Positions 11,559-23,997 of a stretch of 64,000 bases of DNA are shown here, piece by piece. The stretch covers positions 137,752,841 through 137,816,840 of the forward strand of contig NC_133932.1 of assembly GCF_031877795.1 (NCBI RefSeq), written 5' to 3'. This DNA is from Strix aluco (taxonomy: Eukaryota; Chordata; Aves; Strigiformes; Strigidae). Position 1 is the stretch's first letter; every line of letters begins with the position of its first letter. Made by a program: the position numbers and the translations under genes. Under the pieces are notes generated by a model. It saw only the letters and a program-made list of their open reading frames with translations, had not been told where the DNA came from and searched no databases.

Positions 11559-14035
11559 CTTTCTCCACCAGTTCTGCCAGAAAGTGCTAGTGGACTGGTT
11601 TCTTGGTCAGAGCTAGTGGACTGGTTTCTTGGCGCTCCATCCACATGAGTCACTGCCAGATGAAAGAACTGCAGATCCACTCGCAGGCTGTTCCTCAACC
11701 CAGAGCTGTTATCTTCCATGTTTTGTCCTAGCATGATGCTTTCGTCCCTTCCAGCAGCCTGTGAACACCCCAAGCATTAATGCAGTGATATATACAGATG
11801 GAAGCCCCAATTAGAGGGAGACAATTAAAGAAAAATGGGCTGCATGACTTTTTCTTTTCAAGTCATGCGATGAGGTGCATCAAGGAACCTCTGCAACGCA
11901 TCTTATGTAAACCCTAGTAGCCACATAACAGTGTTTAAGCTTCACTCAGATTCCCTTGCATGGGGTCATCGGTCCCTTTCTGCATGTTACAGCACAGCTA
12001 AGCTCACCAGGACAGGGCTTGGGCCAAGGGTCTGGAGTCACTCTGAATATCCCAGGCATTAGTTATTCAACTGGAAACATCCCACAAGATGGAGCTCAGC
12101 TCCAGAGGCTGAGCACAGAGCATTTTCTGAAGATTAAGTCCTGTTAAGTGGGCCCACAGCACTCTCAGTCCTTTTAAAGAAAAGGCTCAGCCTTCATCTG
12201 TGTTTCTAAAGTGCCATACACATCTACAGCGATGGAACCACTCCTGCCTTTGCATCGCTCTTTGATGTCATTCAGTCTTACCATCCTGCCGAGTCTAATG
12301 TTCCAGCCATTGTTTTGCATTGAATGTAACGTATGTGTGCAATATTCTCAATAAAAGACATCTATTCGTCGTAAAAGGTCAAAAGACTTGATGAAGCCAT
12401 TTTTTTTCTGTTTCTATGATGCCGAGATATTAGGTTGGAGTTTCTTAAAATCTTCAGGATTTGCTGTAGATGAGCACAGGATTGCATGAATTAGGTATGC
12501 ATCAGGATGGTGCTTGGGGGTCTGGTGTGCCTAGCTCTCTTGCTGAAAAAAAAGAGGTTTAAAAATATAATAGGGATGGCTAAACTTCCTGACACTAAGG
12601 GCCACGTACTACAATCTTCCAGCTGAGATCTGCCCGGTAGTGACCGTACCCCTCAGAGGGATGGGAGGAGGAGATCTCCAGGGACAGTCCACAGATGGGG
12701 GGTGACAGTGTCTCCCAGCATCTTATTGCTCTGCTGTAGGAGGGGTCTCAGCCAGGCACGCAGAAAGGTTTCATGATTCTCCTGGCTTGCGTCCAGAATA
12801 AAATAGCCCAAAACCTTTCATGCCTTCAAATTATGGAGCTGTATTTTTGGTCGTAAGCCATATTTTGATTAGTCTTGACCATGGTGGAGAATAGGAAGAA
12901 ATGGTCAATGTTCACCTCGGAAAGGTGAGGCAGCAGAAGGTGTTGGGACAGGATTACACTCCAGAACTGGCCTGTTCCTGCCTGCTGCTAAGCACTTCAC
13001 ACTTCAGACTAACCCAGGAGTAGTCTCCTTCTGTTCTGCTCTACACACGACGGTACGTGGAATAGAGAGAAAAGAGCAATGAGGGAACATCTCCATAATA
13101 AAATGCAAAGGGAGAAAGGAAGATTCCTGAGGGGAGGATTCGCAGGCCGTTGTTTGTTTTGTGCTGTGCTAGTTGTCTTGCTGAGGGTCTCTGTGGGCCC
13201 TTGCACAGGGTGAAATACTGTTCAGCAGACCACCCCCAGAACCTCTGCTTGAGCGCTGGCGCAGCGGGCCTGGGGGTGGGGGGCCCGTTTGCACTGAGGT
13301 AGCACCCAGTGGGAGCATTCTTTGCTTGAAATATCGAAGGTCTAACCCAGTGCCTGCAGCCAGCTACCATCAGAGGAAAGATTAACATAAGGGAACAAAC
13401 ACAACTTTCAGCAGAAAAGCCTTGAAAAGAGCTTTGCTGGAGAGACTCTTAGCTTGCAGTATCCTCCCATTCTGAAAACTTCCAGAGTTTGTCCCTGGAC
13501 ATCTGTGCTTCATCTGTGCTCCAGCCATTCTCCGAAACAGCAAAAGCCCAAGGAGCCTTTGCCACAGCAAGCAAACTTTCGGGGGGGAGGGCCAGGGAGG
13601 AAATGTGTGGGAGATTTATTAGTGTATTTATTAGCACAGCTGGAGACCACAGTGGAGCGAGACTCGCGGTGAGTTGGTGCATCTCCACCAGCCAGTCCAG
13701 CAGAGCTTCGTGTGCCGCCCTGTTTGCTTCCCAACCTGCGGAGCTGGAGGGTGCCAGGCAGACACTCAAGGTCTGGGAGCCTCTGTATAAGGTACTGTCT
13801 TTTAGGAACATCTCTTCAAAAACCTTCGTGGCTGCTTCTGGGAATGGGAAACTTAATTGTGGTTTAACATCTGCACGAGAAAAAAAGAGATGGATGTGTC
13901 ACTTAAAGCTGCTAATTCCTGTTCTGTGGTGCCCTGAACTCTCTGCTTTGTACCATGGGATCACTTACAGTGCTTGCCTGTGGATTTATTTTCTATGAGG
14001 CACAGGAGGAGCAGTTTGAGACATATCAGAGGCAT
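11559..14035. other. Intergenic, no gene seen
   Basis: This holds the 3' flank of the OR51-type gene. A 26-base near-tandem duplication lies at 11586-11632, and an AATAAA-like signal in 'ctcaataaaagac' at about 12349 could end a long 3' UTR. The open frame at 13489-13998 has no domain. Confidence 0.4.
11586..11632. repeat. 21-base unit duplicated with a 5-base spacer
   Basis: The same 21 bases, beginning GCTAGTGGACTGG, occur at 11586-11606 and again at 11612-11632, separated by TCAGA. This is a recent local duplication just past the receptor stop codon. Confidence 0.95.
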
Positions 14036-14437
14036 TTCTGGAGAGCAGAGGAGAAGGAGGAGAGAAGAATAGGAAGGGGAAGGGGAAGGGAAAGGAGGGA
14101 ATAGGAGATAGAAAGAGGGAGAGACAAAGAGAGGGAGAGGGGGAAGGGGAAGGGGAAGAGGTAGGAGGAGAAAAAGAGAAGGAGAAGAGAAGAAGGAAGG
14201 AGAAAGAGAAAGAAGGAAGGAGAAGGAGAAGGAGAAAGAAGGAGAAGGAGAAGGAGAAGGAGAAGGAGAAGGAGAAGGAGAAGGAGAAGGAGAAGGAGAA
14301 GGAGAAGGAGAAGGAGAAGGAGAAGGAGAAGGAGAAGGAGAAGGAGAAGGAGAAGGAGAAGGAGAAGGAGAAGGAGAAGGAGAAGGAGAAGGAGAAGGAG
14401 AAGGAGAAGGAGAAGGAGAAGGAGAAGGAGAAGCTTC
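14036..14437 (+). repeat. Long polypurine tract with (GAAGGA)n core
   Basis: Nearly 400 bases are almost entirely purine on the + strand. The pure (GAAGGA)n core runs at about 14219-14431 and mixed GGGAAG and GAGA units lie before it. It ends in the palindrome GGAGAAGCTTCTCC at about 14424-14437. The long SPSPSP and FSFSFS frames on the - strand are repeat artefacts. Confidence 0.97.
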
Positions 14438-17089
14438 TCCTATCCTGAGCCCTCCCTGAGCCCTGCATTGTGCATCTCCTCTGCCCTGGGAAACTCTCCC
14501 GTTACCTCCTGCATGCAGAACCACACCACAGTCCCTGCTGCACTCTGTGGCTTTGTCCACATGATAATTAAAAGAGGGATAAGGACAGTTCTCTGTCCTG
14601 GAGACACCTGGTGCTTCTTGGCCACATCCATATCTACCCTTTTGTCCTTTCCTAACCAGGATGGCTTTAGTCCACAGCCCAGTGGCCATCATCCCCTGGC
14701 TAGTGCTACCCCTCACTCCTGCCTGGGCACTGCCTGAGGGCTGGCAGCAGCCAGGACTGTCCCTGGAAGCAAGGAATGGGTTAATGGTGTGGCTGGTGGT
14801 GGGGTGAGGCTCCAGCCATGTCCCGCTCACTTTCCTACAGGCGTAGCTTCTGTGACTCCAGATGCAGCAAGGGCCTGTCCACAGCAACTGACCTAGGCAG
14901 GACCTGGGCGCATTTATAAAATTTATAAAATAGCAGCAGGGTGACACGCAGATACAGCTTTTCTGCTTACAAGTGATGACAAACAGTTAGAGAAAAAAAA
15001 CCACAAAAGGCATTTGATCAAGGCATCGATTAAGATGAAATTTAAGTATGGTTCCAAAATGCTTTGGATTTGAGCTTTGCCTTGTGTTTTTAATTTTTCT
15101 TTTCTCTTTTCCCTCTGAAGTAATATTTTGGCTTGATGTATACTTTTTTTTTTTCTGGTGAGATGGTATGGATAAATGGCTACATATTCAAAATGACTTA
15201 GAGGGCTTTTGAGTGGGTATATTTTATATATATATATATATATTCCCCTCTCACTGCCACATCGCAGGAGGGAGCAGTGGAGATGGATGCGGATGGTCCC
15301 ATTGCCTGCTCCATCCTGGCAAGTTGGGCTCATACCAGTTTTGGGTCCATGGGGCAAGTCTGGTCAATGTTTATGAGCCTTTACTGCTGTGGCTGCTGCG
15401 AGTGGTCCTCCAGCTTGGATGGTTTTAGTGTCTGAATGTGCTTACCTCTTCTTGAATGCAGCTACTGGGGCTTGCTGGTGGCAGGATCATGCCAGGAAAA
15501 TGCATTTACTGGTGTTTTTAAAGACAGGGATCCAGTTTTCATCTCGACAGAAAGCAAGGTCCTCGCAGTACCTGGTCTTCATCCCAGTAGCAAACCAAAA
15601 TCATTAGTCACTTCTGAAAACGCCGGTGCATTTACTGACATCAAAAAACTAAAGATGGACTGAGGATTAATAATAATAATTAATGATAATCCAGGGATTA
15701 TTTACTTTGTGTGTCTGTCTCTCGCAGTCACAATCTCTCAAAAGAAATGAATAGTGTGGCAGATATCTTACAGTGAGACTCACACTGTAATTACACCTCA
15801 GTGGCTGGCAGGTAACTTGGCTCAGATACTTGTTGGCAATTACTGAAGCGCCTTGTTCGTTCAGCTCGTGTCTCAATGCCAGCGGTTTGCTGAGGATCTC
15901 ATCAGTAGAACAGCTTTTAGGCAACTCGACAGTAACAGTCCACCTACGCTGTTTGTAAATTGTGTATAAAAAGCTACAGTGTGGGTCTTATTTGTTATCA
16001 ATTCAAGATGGAAAAACCCCACATCAGGAAAATAAATCGTGATTGCTATTTTAGGATAAGGACTTCACCACAGATGTGCAGTAAAAAACCCCACGTTTTC
16101 ACAACTGCACGTTACTTGTAAAATAACTGTATTAACAGCCTGCAGAGCTTGCCACAAAACCATTTTGCATCCTTGTTTTGCATGGATAGGGCATGAAAGA
16201 GATACCGAGGCAGCTCAGTAACGCTGCGGATCGCTAATCCCTCTCTTCGGTCAGGGCTGGGGGCTGCGGGCGGGCAGGGGCTGCACCCCCGTCCCAAGCC
16301 CTCCCGCGCCGGGCTGGGCTGTGCAGCGCTGGGGCTCGCACCTTGCCCCTGCCCCAGCCTTTGGCACTCGCCCCAGCGCTTTTAAAATCTCAATATTTTA
16401 AAAAAATCTGTTCCCTGAGAATAGAAAGGCACCAAAAGCAAAGGCTTTTATGTATCTTCCTGGCCATTCTCCTTGGCTCACAGCACTCCTGGAAAGTTTA
16501 CAGTGACAGAATAAGCTGACTAATCCGAATTCTTTTCTCTACAGATACTCTGGTATTTCCATATGTGTATTCAAGCAGAATGGATGCAAATCCAATTTGT
16601 GTGTGCAAACAAATAAACATGAGCGTCTCACTGTGCGTGTCTGCAGCACTTGGGAGTGGTGGATGGTGGGAGGCAGCACAGCCAGTTTCACAGAGCACGT
16701 TTCTGACAGGGCAGCACAGCACATATGGAAAAACTCAAAGAGAACTGAAGTTTAACAGGAAGCACTAAAAATCTGTTTGGGTTTTTTTAATTTTGCCCTT
16801 TAAAAATAAAAGGAAACAAGTTCAGCTGTTGGGTTTATAATTTAAAATGTTGATTTTACAGTGTTCTGCACTGAAGAGAACTCAAGCAATCCCTGTTCAA
16901 ATTCAAATGCCACCATTCTGTGGCTGCATATGCTATTGTACGTAGCCATGGTGGGCTAAAGAAATGAGAGAGGGTCTCTCTGCATCAGTATGGCAGCTCT
17001 AAGATCCCTTTGCATTTCACAGCCGCAGCCCCATGGGATTCAGAGTCATGGGAAAGGATTCATAAAGCTGCTGTTTCTCTTTCCCTTAC
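14438..17089. other. Intergenic, no gene seen
   Basis: Apart from a short (TA)n run near 15222-15242 and a GC-rich patch at 16250-16375, nothing was recognised. A polypyrimidine tract leads into the splice acceptor at 17090-17091. Confidence 0.4.
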
Positions 17090-17104
17090 AGCAGGGGACG
17101 TGCC

Positions 17105-17162
17105 ATGGCATAGCATGACTGCTCTCCAGCCCACATGCCATGCCCTTCCCCAACAGCTCTGA
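17105..17162 (+). promoter_or_regulatory. Upstream ORFs in the OR51E2-like leader
   Basis: Between the predicted splice acceptor and the receptor start there are ATGs at 17105, 17115 and 17135. The first encodes Met-Ala-stop (17105-17113). The second opens a 15-codon frame that ends at 17162, overlapping the receptor start at 17140. Such uORFs usually lower translation of the main frame. Confidence 0.5.
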
Positions 17163-18096
17163 CCTCAGCCCACCCTCCTTCATCCTGGCCAGCATCCCGG
17201 GGCTGGAGGCGGCCCATTTCTGGATGGCGATCCTTCTCTGCTCCATGTACATCTTGGCAGTCACAGGCAATTGCGCGGTGCTGTTCATTGTGAAGACGGA
17301 GCCCAGCCTGCACGCTCCCATGTACTTCTTCCTCTGCATGCTGGCTGCCATCGACCTGGCCTTGTCCACATCCACGGTGCCGCGTGCCCTCTCCTTCTAC
17401 TGGTTCAACACCAGCGAGATCAGCTTCAGCGCTTGCCTTGTCCAGATGTTCCTCATCCACACCCTCTCGGCCATCGAGTCCACCATCCTCCTGGCCATGG
17501 CTGTGGACCGGTACGTGGCCATCTGCCACCCGTTGAGACACCCTGCCATCCTCACCAACGCCGCCACAGCGAAAATAGGGCTGGTAGCCATGGCCAGGGG
17601 AGTTCTCTTCTTCCTGCCTTTGCCTTTACTCCTCCTGCCCCTTCCCTTCTGCAGCTCCCGGATGCTGTCACACTCCTTCTGCCTGCACCAGGACGTGATG
17701 AACCTGGCCTGTGCCAACACCACCCCCAGCGTGGTGTACGGCCTCACCGCCATCCTGCTGGTCATGGGCTTGGACGCCATCCTCATCTGCCTCTCCTACG
17801 TCCTGATCCTCAAGGCTGTCTTGCGGCTGGCGTCGTGGAAGGAGAGGCTCAAGGTGTTCAGCACCTGCGTTGCCCATATCTGCGTGGTCCTGGCCTTCTA
17901 CGTGCCCCTGATTGGGCTGTCCGTGGTGCACAGGTTTGGGAAGGACCTGGCTCCACTGGTCCATATCATCATGGGCAACATCTACATCCTGGTGCCCGCT
18001 GTGCTCAACCCCATCATCTACGGGGTGAGGACCAAGCAGATACAGAGGAGGATCCTGAATTTAATTCATATATACAGCGACAGAACTGCCCAGTGA
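17140..18096 (+). CDS. OR51E2: Class I olfactory receptor, OR51E2-like
   Basis: An intact 318-residue intronless receptor that closely follows mammalian OR51E2 along its length, as I recall that sequence. Shared blocks include FLCMLAAIDLALSTST (64-79), LSAIESTILLAMA (109-121), VDRYVAICHPLRH (122-134), VVYGLTAILLVMG (198-210) and AFYVPLIGLSVVHRFG (252-267). Asn5 (NSS) can be glycosylated; PMYFFL is at 60-65, the disulfide pair is probably Cys99-Cys181, and LNPIIYG is at 289-295. OR51E2 in mammals binds short fatty acids and is also expressed outside the nose; here that role is only inferred. The chosen start is the first ATG in frame after a splice acceptor at 17090-17091. Three out-of-frame ATGs precede it. 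OR51E1 is the alternative paralogue. Confidence 0.93.
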   Translation: MPFPNSSDLSPPSFILASIPGLEAAHFWMAILLCSMYILAVTGNCAVLFIVKTEPSLHAPMYFFLCMLAAIDLALSTSTVPRALSFYWFNTSEISFSACLVQMFLIHTLSAIESTILLAMAVDRYVAICHPLRHPAILTNAATAKIGLVAMARGVLFFLPLPLLLLPLPFCSSRMLSHSFCLHQDVMNLACANTTPSVVYGLTAILLVMGLDAILICLSYVLILKAVLRLASWKERLKVFSTCVAHICVVLAFYVPLIGLSVVHRFGKDLAPLVHIIMGNIYILVPAVLNPIIYGVRTKQIQRRILNLIHIYSDRTAQ

Positions 18097-18341
18097 CCCA
18101 TACTCAGCCGCTGCCTCCTGTATCCTGACACCAGCTCATCTTGTTTTACACTTAAAGTCTTTGGTGCAGGACTATTCCCCATGAAACAGACCACCTAACA
18201 GCCTTTCTTCTCTTTATTCTCATGAATCTTCTACTAGTGGGACACTACTACAAAACTCTTTTAATACAATGAAAGCCACCAAGCGTTTGGGCCAACCAAG
18301 AAGGTCTGAAAGCAAATTGTGTTTGCTTTCACACCATTGCA

Positions 18342-18490
18342 GGATCACAGAATGGTTGAGGCTGGAGGCACCTCTGAAGGACATCTTGTCCAGACCCCAG
18401 CTCAAGCAGGCCCAGCTAGAGCGGGCTGCCCAGGACTGTGTCCAGACAGCTTTTGAATGTCTGCACAGGTGGAAACACCACTTCATATTT
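18342..18490 (-). mobile_element. CR1 LINE 3' fragment
   Basis: Antisense CR1 of about 150 bases: 'atcacagaatggttgaggct', 'ccccagctcaagcaggccca', 'agcgggctgcccaggactgt'. It is 5'-truncated and lies 250 bases past the OR51E2-like stop. Confidence 0.85.
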
Positions 18491-18974
18491 TGGAAAAGGT
18501 TAAAGATCCTGGGAAAGGATGTACAATAGGATTTACAAAGAAACATACAGATTTGAAGAGTGTTCACTTCTAGTTTTTTTCCTAATGTTCTTTGCCTTTT
18601 TAAAAATAAATCTGTTTCTTTATAAATAGAAAGAAGCAACCTCTTCTTTTTCCTCCCAGTTTAAACTCTAACCTTGCTGTTGGTTGCCATGAATGGTCTT
18701 CATCCTTGAGGTGGCTGCACTGCCATGCACAGGGACATGTTGGTTGTTCCCACTGCAACAGCCCCTGGGATTCCTCCAGTGAGAGGTGCCAGGGGGTGTG
18801 ATCTCTGCTTTGAACACTGGCTTTCACTCCACAAGGGAGTAGTGCACAAAGCCTCGCACAGCAGGACCCTCCACGGGACTAGAGCAGCACCAGATACTAC
18901 TAAGAAGGCTGATCTATGCTCCATCAGGAGGCCCAGGTGCTCTTGAACACCGGTGTCTCCATCAGTAGGTGATT

Positions 18975-19560
18975 ATCACAGAATCATGGGGTAATTCAGG
19001 TTGGAAGTGACCTCGGGACATCTCTAACCCAGCCTCCTGCTCAAAGCAGGGGCAGCTCCAGGGTCAGGCAAGGTTGCTCAGGACTTTATCCAGTTCGGTG
19101 TTGAAAGCTTGCAGGGATGGATGTTGCACAACTTCTCTGGGTCTCTATTACAGTGCTTGATTGTTCTTACTCTGAAAAAGCTTCTCTTTATACTCAGTTT
19201 AAACCTCTCTTGGTTCAACTTACACTTGTTTTCTCTCATTCTCCCACCATGCCACACTGTGAGGAACTTGGCTCCATCTTCTGGATAAGGGTAGAGGAAG
19301 GCTGATCTTCTGCTGTGGGCCCTCCCAAAACCTTTTCTTTTCCAGGCTGAACAAGCCCATTTTCCTAAGCCTCTCCTCATGGAACGTTGCTCCAACGCCA
19401 GCCACCCTGGGAGCCATCAGCTGAGCTTTGCTGATGCCTTTTTTGCGTGGGGGCCCAAACCCAGACGCAGTATCTAGGTGCGGTTTAGCAAGTGCTGAGT
19501 AGACTGTGGGATAATCCTTTGGGGGCATAGAACTCATTCTCCAGAAAGGTCAACCGAGAG
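18975..19560 (-). mobile_element. CR1 LINE 3' fragment
   Basis: About 580 bases of antisense CR1, from 'atcacagaatcatggggtaa' through 'cctcctgctcaaagcagggg', 'ctttatccagttcggtgttg', 'gcacaacttctctgggt' and 'ccaggctgaacaagcccat', to 'gtatctaggtgcggtttagc'. It is one of the longest and older-looking CR1 copies here. Confidence 0.92.
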
Positions 19561-19699
19561 CCCAAACCAGTGAATATCAGCAGGAACTGCTAGAGAAGGA
19601 GGGAAGAGAAAAATAAAAATTACAGAGCACATAAATTTACACTGATTCACACCATGCTTGCTGATCTGAGATTTGTAGGGAGGAATTTCAGTTAATTTT

Positions 19700-19795
19700 A
19701 GGCCAGTTTGCTGAGGGTTTATCCAGCTGGGTCCTAAACACCTTCAAGGATAGAAGCAGCACAGCCCCTCTGGGCAACGTTCCCTTGCTTGGCAC
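19700..19795 (-). mobile_element. Short CR1 fragment
   Basis: The phrases 'tttatccagctgggtcctaa', 'caccttcaaggatagaagca' and 'cccctctgggcaacgttccc' match an internal part of the antisense CR1 3' region. It lacks the tail, so it may be a broken-off part of the neighbouring copy or a separate decayed insertion. Confidence 0.6.
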
Positions 19796-22399
19796 GTGCT
19801 CCTGTTGCCCCTGTACACGCTGGCGAAAATATTGCAAGCCTAGCTGTGAAAAAGAAATAAATTATTTGAGAAAAACAGGGAAACGCATGGAAAGCAGGCA
19901 ATGAACGATGAGCTCCATCAGGGAGGATAGAAGATAGGTCTAAGGGCTGCACTCAGGGGCTCTTGCATCTTGCCCAGAAGTTCTAGGAGCGCTGAAAGAG
20001 GTGTCTTAGCAAAGACACACGCTGCCTTGTATCGGGGCCTTCAAATGGCAGCAATATTTGCTGGAGTTGGGTGCAGCTTCCTTCAACTGCCAGCTAACGC
20101 TGAGAGTAAAATGGGGGTCCTTTTTGTAGTCTGTGCTTGCATAGCTTCAGTCTCCCTGAAACACTTCTTGTTATAATCTTTTCTGCTAAATTAAAGCACA
20201 TTTTATTTCAAAATAAATACTTTCATTTAAGTGAGTTACAAGTAGTTTCCATCTGGGACTTAGAGGCAGTTTTGCCCCCTGCCATTTTGGTCATATTCTG
20301 TTTTATTACAGCTTAGAAGGGTAAAAAATTTTCATAAAAATGAAAACACTCTGTACCTGCCTAATGTGATTTGGGAAGCGTGAATGAATTTTTCAGAGGC
20401 ATACTACGGATCTGAACTCTTTTCAGAGGGCTGTGACATTGAGAAATGACTCCTGCTCATTCTCCATATGTTCCTTTGTTGTTGGGTTGTGGTTTTTTTT
20501 CCTTTTGTGCTAGGAGAAAAATTAATAAAGAAAAATGAATGAACCATCCTGAAAATGCTCTATTATATTTCCCAGCCGCCTATTTCTCAGAAAGACAGTT
20601 ATTAGAGCCTCAGAGCAGGGAGGCGTGATGAATTTCTCCCGGGTACAGATGAAAACTGTGTGGGATTCTCACTCTCCATCTTGTTTTCCAAACTTTAGTC
20701 CCAGAGCGTGGCTTTGCTGGGGAAGAGAGGAATCTGCCTTCCTCCTCAACGTGCACCCTTGCAACTGCTTGCCCGCTGAAATGTCCCTTGCTGAGGCCCC
20801 GGGTCACTTCTGTCCTGCAGCTGAAGGAAAACCCCAACCCGAGGATGGGGCGCCTGGACCCCCCCGCTCCTCCCTGAGGTTTGGAAAGCACTTCCTAATT
20901 CATGCTGCTGCAGTTTTAATTACAAACCCAGCCCTGTGAACAAACACGCTGCAAGCAAACAGACGCAAAGCTGGGCAAAATGCAGCTCTGTGTGCGAGGT
21001 CATCGGCACTGAGGGGGTTAAAACCTGCCTATTTGTCTCCCTCTAATTACCCGTTAAATAGCGGGGGGATGCCAAGCTCCCTGCTGGGGTTTATCTCCCG
21101 GTCTCTGCAGCGCAGAGTCCCTGCTTGGAAACTGGAGGGAGGGAGGCAGGTCAGTATTTAGGGCTCGGGCAGTAATTTGTTGCCCTGTAATTAGACCTTT
21201 TATGCCACCGCCCCGCTGGGCAGCGGCAGCCCCAGGCAGCGGAGCTCGCAGGCAGCTCCTGCCTCTCCCGTCGCCTTGGCCCGGGAAGCGCCTTCCCGTC
21301 CCGCCGCTCTCCGAGGCAGAATTGAGGTTTTAGGGACAGCAGCACCAACAGAGGCAGCTGGCAGGGAGGAGGTGGGATGAAGAAATAAAAATATCAGGGA
21401 TTTCAATTCCCAGGATGTTTACAGCCACATGGAAAAAAAAAAACCAACACCCCAACAAAAACACAAACCAAAAACCGGGAAATCTCTCCCAGAGCGCAGG
21501 CGAGCCCCAGCCGTTTGTAAGGTTTCAAGCTCAGCCCCCCCAGCCCAGCTCTGGCGGGCGACTGGTGGCCGTGCTGGACTGGGCTGTGGTGGGTGGGGTG
21601 CGAGGTCCCACTCGGATGCTGCGGGAGCGTCCTCGGTCACCACTGGACCCTCGGAAGCTGCTGCTGTCCCCTCCGTCCCTCTGCGCCCTGCAGCTTGCCA
21701 TCGGCCCCAGGAAGGTTTCTGAAGGGTCTTCTCAGGTCAGGAGCATTGGCCCGGTCTGTGCTGCGGGGCTCTGCAAGGAATCCTTTTTCCCAGGTATGAG
21801 GGAAAAGCCATGGGCTGAGCAACATGCAGGGGCTGAGCGAGCTGCAGGCTGTTGGGGGGAGAACGGGCATCGCTGGAGCACTGCGTTTGTAGGGCTGGGT
21901 TGCCAAATACTGTGCCACTGGCTCAGTTTTTTGCCCTGAAATTGGATGGTTTTTGACTGAGGCAACCACTTGTTGCCTCTCTTTACACTGGCCAGCAGCT
22001 CTGCGCTGTCAAAAGCTTCTGTAGAGCCGCAGGGCTGGTGCTAACGACTTTATATCCCCACTGCCCACATTGCAAGGTTTGCTTCAGACCAGCTTTCATC
22101 TGGTCCCCTGGGCTGGCCACCCGTTGGACACTGGAGAGTATCAGGGGTGCACCTCGGGAGTCCTTCCCGTTGAGAGGAATCCAGCCTGCGTGCTCCAGGA
22201 TCGCTCCAGAGGTGGGGCAGGGTGCTTGTGGTGGGAATGGGCAGGACACTGGCTTCAGAAGCACTCTCCTGAACCAGAGCAAGCAGCACTCACCGGGATG
22301 GCTGGCTGGGGGCGGGACTGGGGCTCGTAGACTGTACCTCCTGTCAGCCTCTGTTTGCCACTGACCAGATCAGACCGAGGGTGTTTGTTGATTTTTTAC
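19796..22399. other. Intergenic with GC-rich, CpG-containing patch
   Basis: No gene was recognised. From about 21160 to 21700 the sequence is GC-rich with several CpGs, for example around 21200-21310. This could be a promoter-like or conserved noncoding block, but no TATA box or splice signal could be tied to it. Confidence 0.35.
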
Positions 22400-22443
22400 A
22401 GGACACAAGACCCTTCAGTGCAGGCAAGACACAAGAAGGGTTT

Positions 22444-22502
22444 CACAGGATCACAGAATCATTCAGGTTGGAAAAGACCCTTGGGATCATCGAGTCCAAC
22501 CA
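22444..22502 (-). mobile_element. CR1 3' tail next to a receptor start codon
   Basis: The antisense CR1 end reads 'tcacagaatcattcaggttg', then 'gaaaagacccttgggatcat', then 'cgagtccaacc', and stops five bases before the start codon of the OR52-type gene at 22508. It lies downstream of the splice acceptor at 22400-22401, so it would form part of the 5' UTR. Confidence 0.9.
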
Positions 22503-22507
22503 GTTTC

Positions 22508-23452
22508 ATGTCTCTGAACTCCACCGCCTTCTCCCACCCTCCCTATTTCCTACTCGTTGGTATCCCCGGGCTGGAGAAGGAGCAGTTCTGGATTGCCTTC
22601 CCCTTCTGCATCATGTATGCCATTGCTGTGCTGGGGAACATCACCCTTCTCCTCATTATAAAGACAGAGCCGAGCCTGCACGAGCCCATGTATCTCTTCC
22701 TGGCCATGTTGGCCTTCACTGACCTGGTCCTATCAACATCCATGCTCCCCAAAATGCTTGGCATCTTCTGGCTGGGCTCTGGGGAGATTGGGTTTCTCTC
22801 CTGCCTCGCTCAGCTGTTCTTCATCCATACCTTCTCGTCGGTGGAGTCAGGCATGCTCATGGCCATGGCCTTGGATCGCTACATGGCTATTTGCCACCCG
22901 CTGCGGCACTCCAGCATCCTCTCTGTGCCAGCAGTGGTGGCCCTCGGGAGCCTGGTGCTGGTGCGTGGGGTCCTCCTGGTGAGTCCCTTCTGCTTCCTTC
23001 TCTGTAGGTTGCCCTTCTGCCAGCATCACGTCATCTCCCACTCCTACTGCGAGCACATGGCCGTGGTGAAGCTGGCCTGTGGGGACACCAGAGTCAATGT
23101 CATGTACGGCCTCTTTGCAGCTTTCATAGTGACAGGCTCGGACATGATCCTGATCTCTGTGTCCTACACCATGATCCTGCGGGTGGTAATGAGGCTGTCG
23201 TCCAGAGAGGCACAACTTAAATCCTTCAGCACTTGTACATCCCACGTCTGTGTCATCCTTGCCTTTTACGTCCCTGCCCTCTTCACGTTCCTCACCCACC
23301 GGTTTGGGAAGAGCATCCCTCCCCACGTCCATATAATGGTGGCAAATCTCTACCTGATAGTGCCCCCCATGTTAAACCCCATTGTTTATGGGGTGAGAAA
23401 CAAGAAGCTCTGGGAGAGGGTGGTCCTCCTCTTCCAGCGAAAGGGAACCTGA
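22508..23452 (+). CDS. Class I olfactory receptor, OR52-type
   Basis: An intact intronless receptor of 314 residues. The open frame extends upstream to 22355, but the first 51 codons include a CR1 tail, so the start is placed at the ATG giving MSLNSTAF, with Asn4 glycosylable (NST). GIPGLE is at 18-23, PMYLFL at 60-65, Cys99 begins the disulfide, and the TM3 motif MALDRYMAICHPLRH is at 120-134. The extracellular loop SHSYCEHMAVVKLACGD, the PALFTFLTHRFGK segment and the TM7 motif LNPIVYG are typical of the OR52 group. A splice acceptor lies at 22400-22401. It is a functional odorant receptor by sequence; its ligand is unknown. Confidence 0.94.
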   Translation: MSLNSTAFSHPPYFLLVGIPGLEKEQFWIAFPFCIMYAIAVLGNITLLLIIKTEPSLHEPMYLFLAMLAFTDLVLSTSMLPKMLGIFWLGSGEIGFLSCLAQLFFIHTFSSVESGMLMAMALDRYMAICHPLRHSSILSVPAVVALGSLVLVRGVLLVSPFCFLLCRLPFCQHHVISHSYCEHMAVVKLACGDTRVNVMYGLFAAFIVTGSDMILISVSYTMILRVVMRLSSREAQLKSFSTCTSHVCVILAFYVPALFTFLTHRFGKSIPPHVHIMVANLYLIVPPMLNPIVYGVRNKKLWERVVLLFQRKGT

Positions 23453-23892
23453 CCCATAGGTATGTGCTTCAAAACGTGCTCATAATTTACTGATGATGCT
23501 GGTAAATTTAATGAGAGTTAACGCTGTGACTATTTATTTGTTCAGGGAGGGGCTCTTCCTGAGTGCCTGGAGTTTGAGCTGCATTCTCACAGAAATCACT
23601 AGATTGTCTCTTCTGTTATCACTGTCCAGGACGTTTCATCTCTTGTGTGATGAAACTTGGCATAGAGACATTCAGTCCGGCTTCTACACCACTGGGAGAC
23701 GGAGCATTCACCCCTCCCAGAAGTGAAACTCCTCACTGTTAAAATTCTTTCACTGTTAAAAATAATATCCTCTCATGATTAAAATATTTACACTGCAAGG
23801 CTGCGTATCTCCAAAAGATGTTCCTGCAGCAGCTCTCGTTTTATGAAGTGTTCCCTGGAGTGTGTGATGGTATTTAGAAGACCTGTAGATGT
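23453..23892. other. 3' flank of the OR52-type gene
   Basis: No gene was seen. Confidence 0.4.
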
Positions 23893-23997
23893 GGCACTCA
23901 GGGACGTGGGTCAGTGGTGGCCTTGGCAGTGTTGGGTTTATGGTTGGACTTGATGATCTTAAAGGTCTTTTCCAACCTAAATGATTCTGTGATTCAA
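23893..23997 (+). mobile_element. CR1 LINE 3' end fragment
   Basis: The young-looking CR1 end in + orientation includes 'gggttggacttgatgatctt'-like sequence, then 'aaaggtcttttccaaccta' and 'aatgattctgtgattc'. Only about 100 bases of the 3' end are present. Confidence 0.92.
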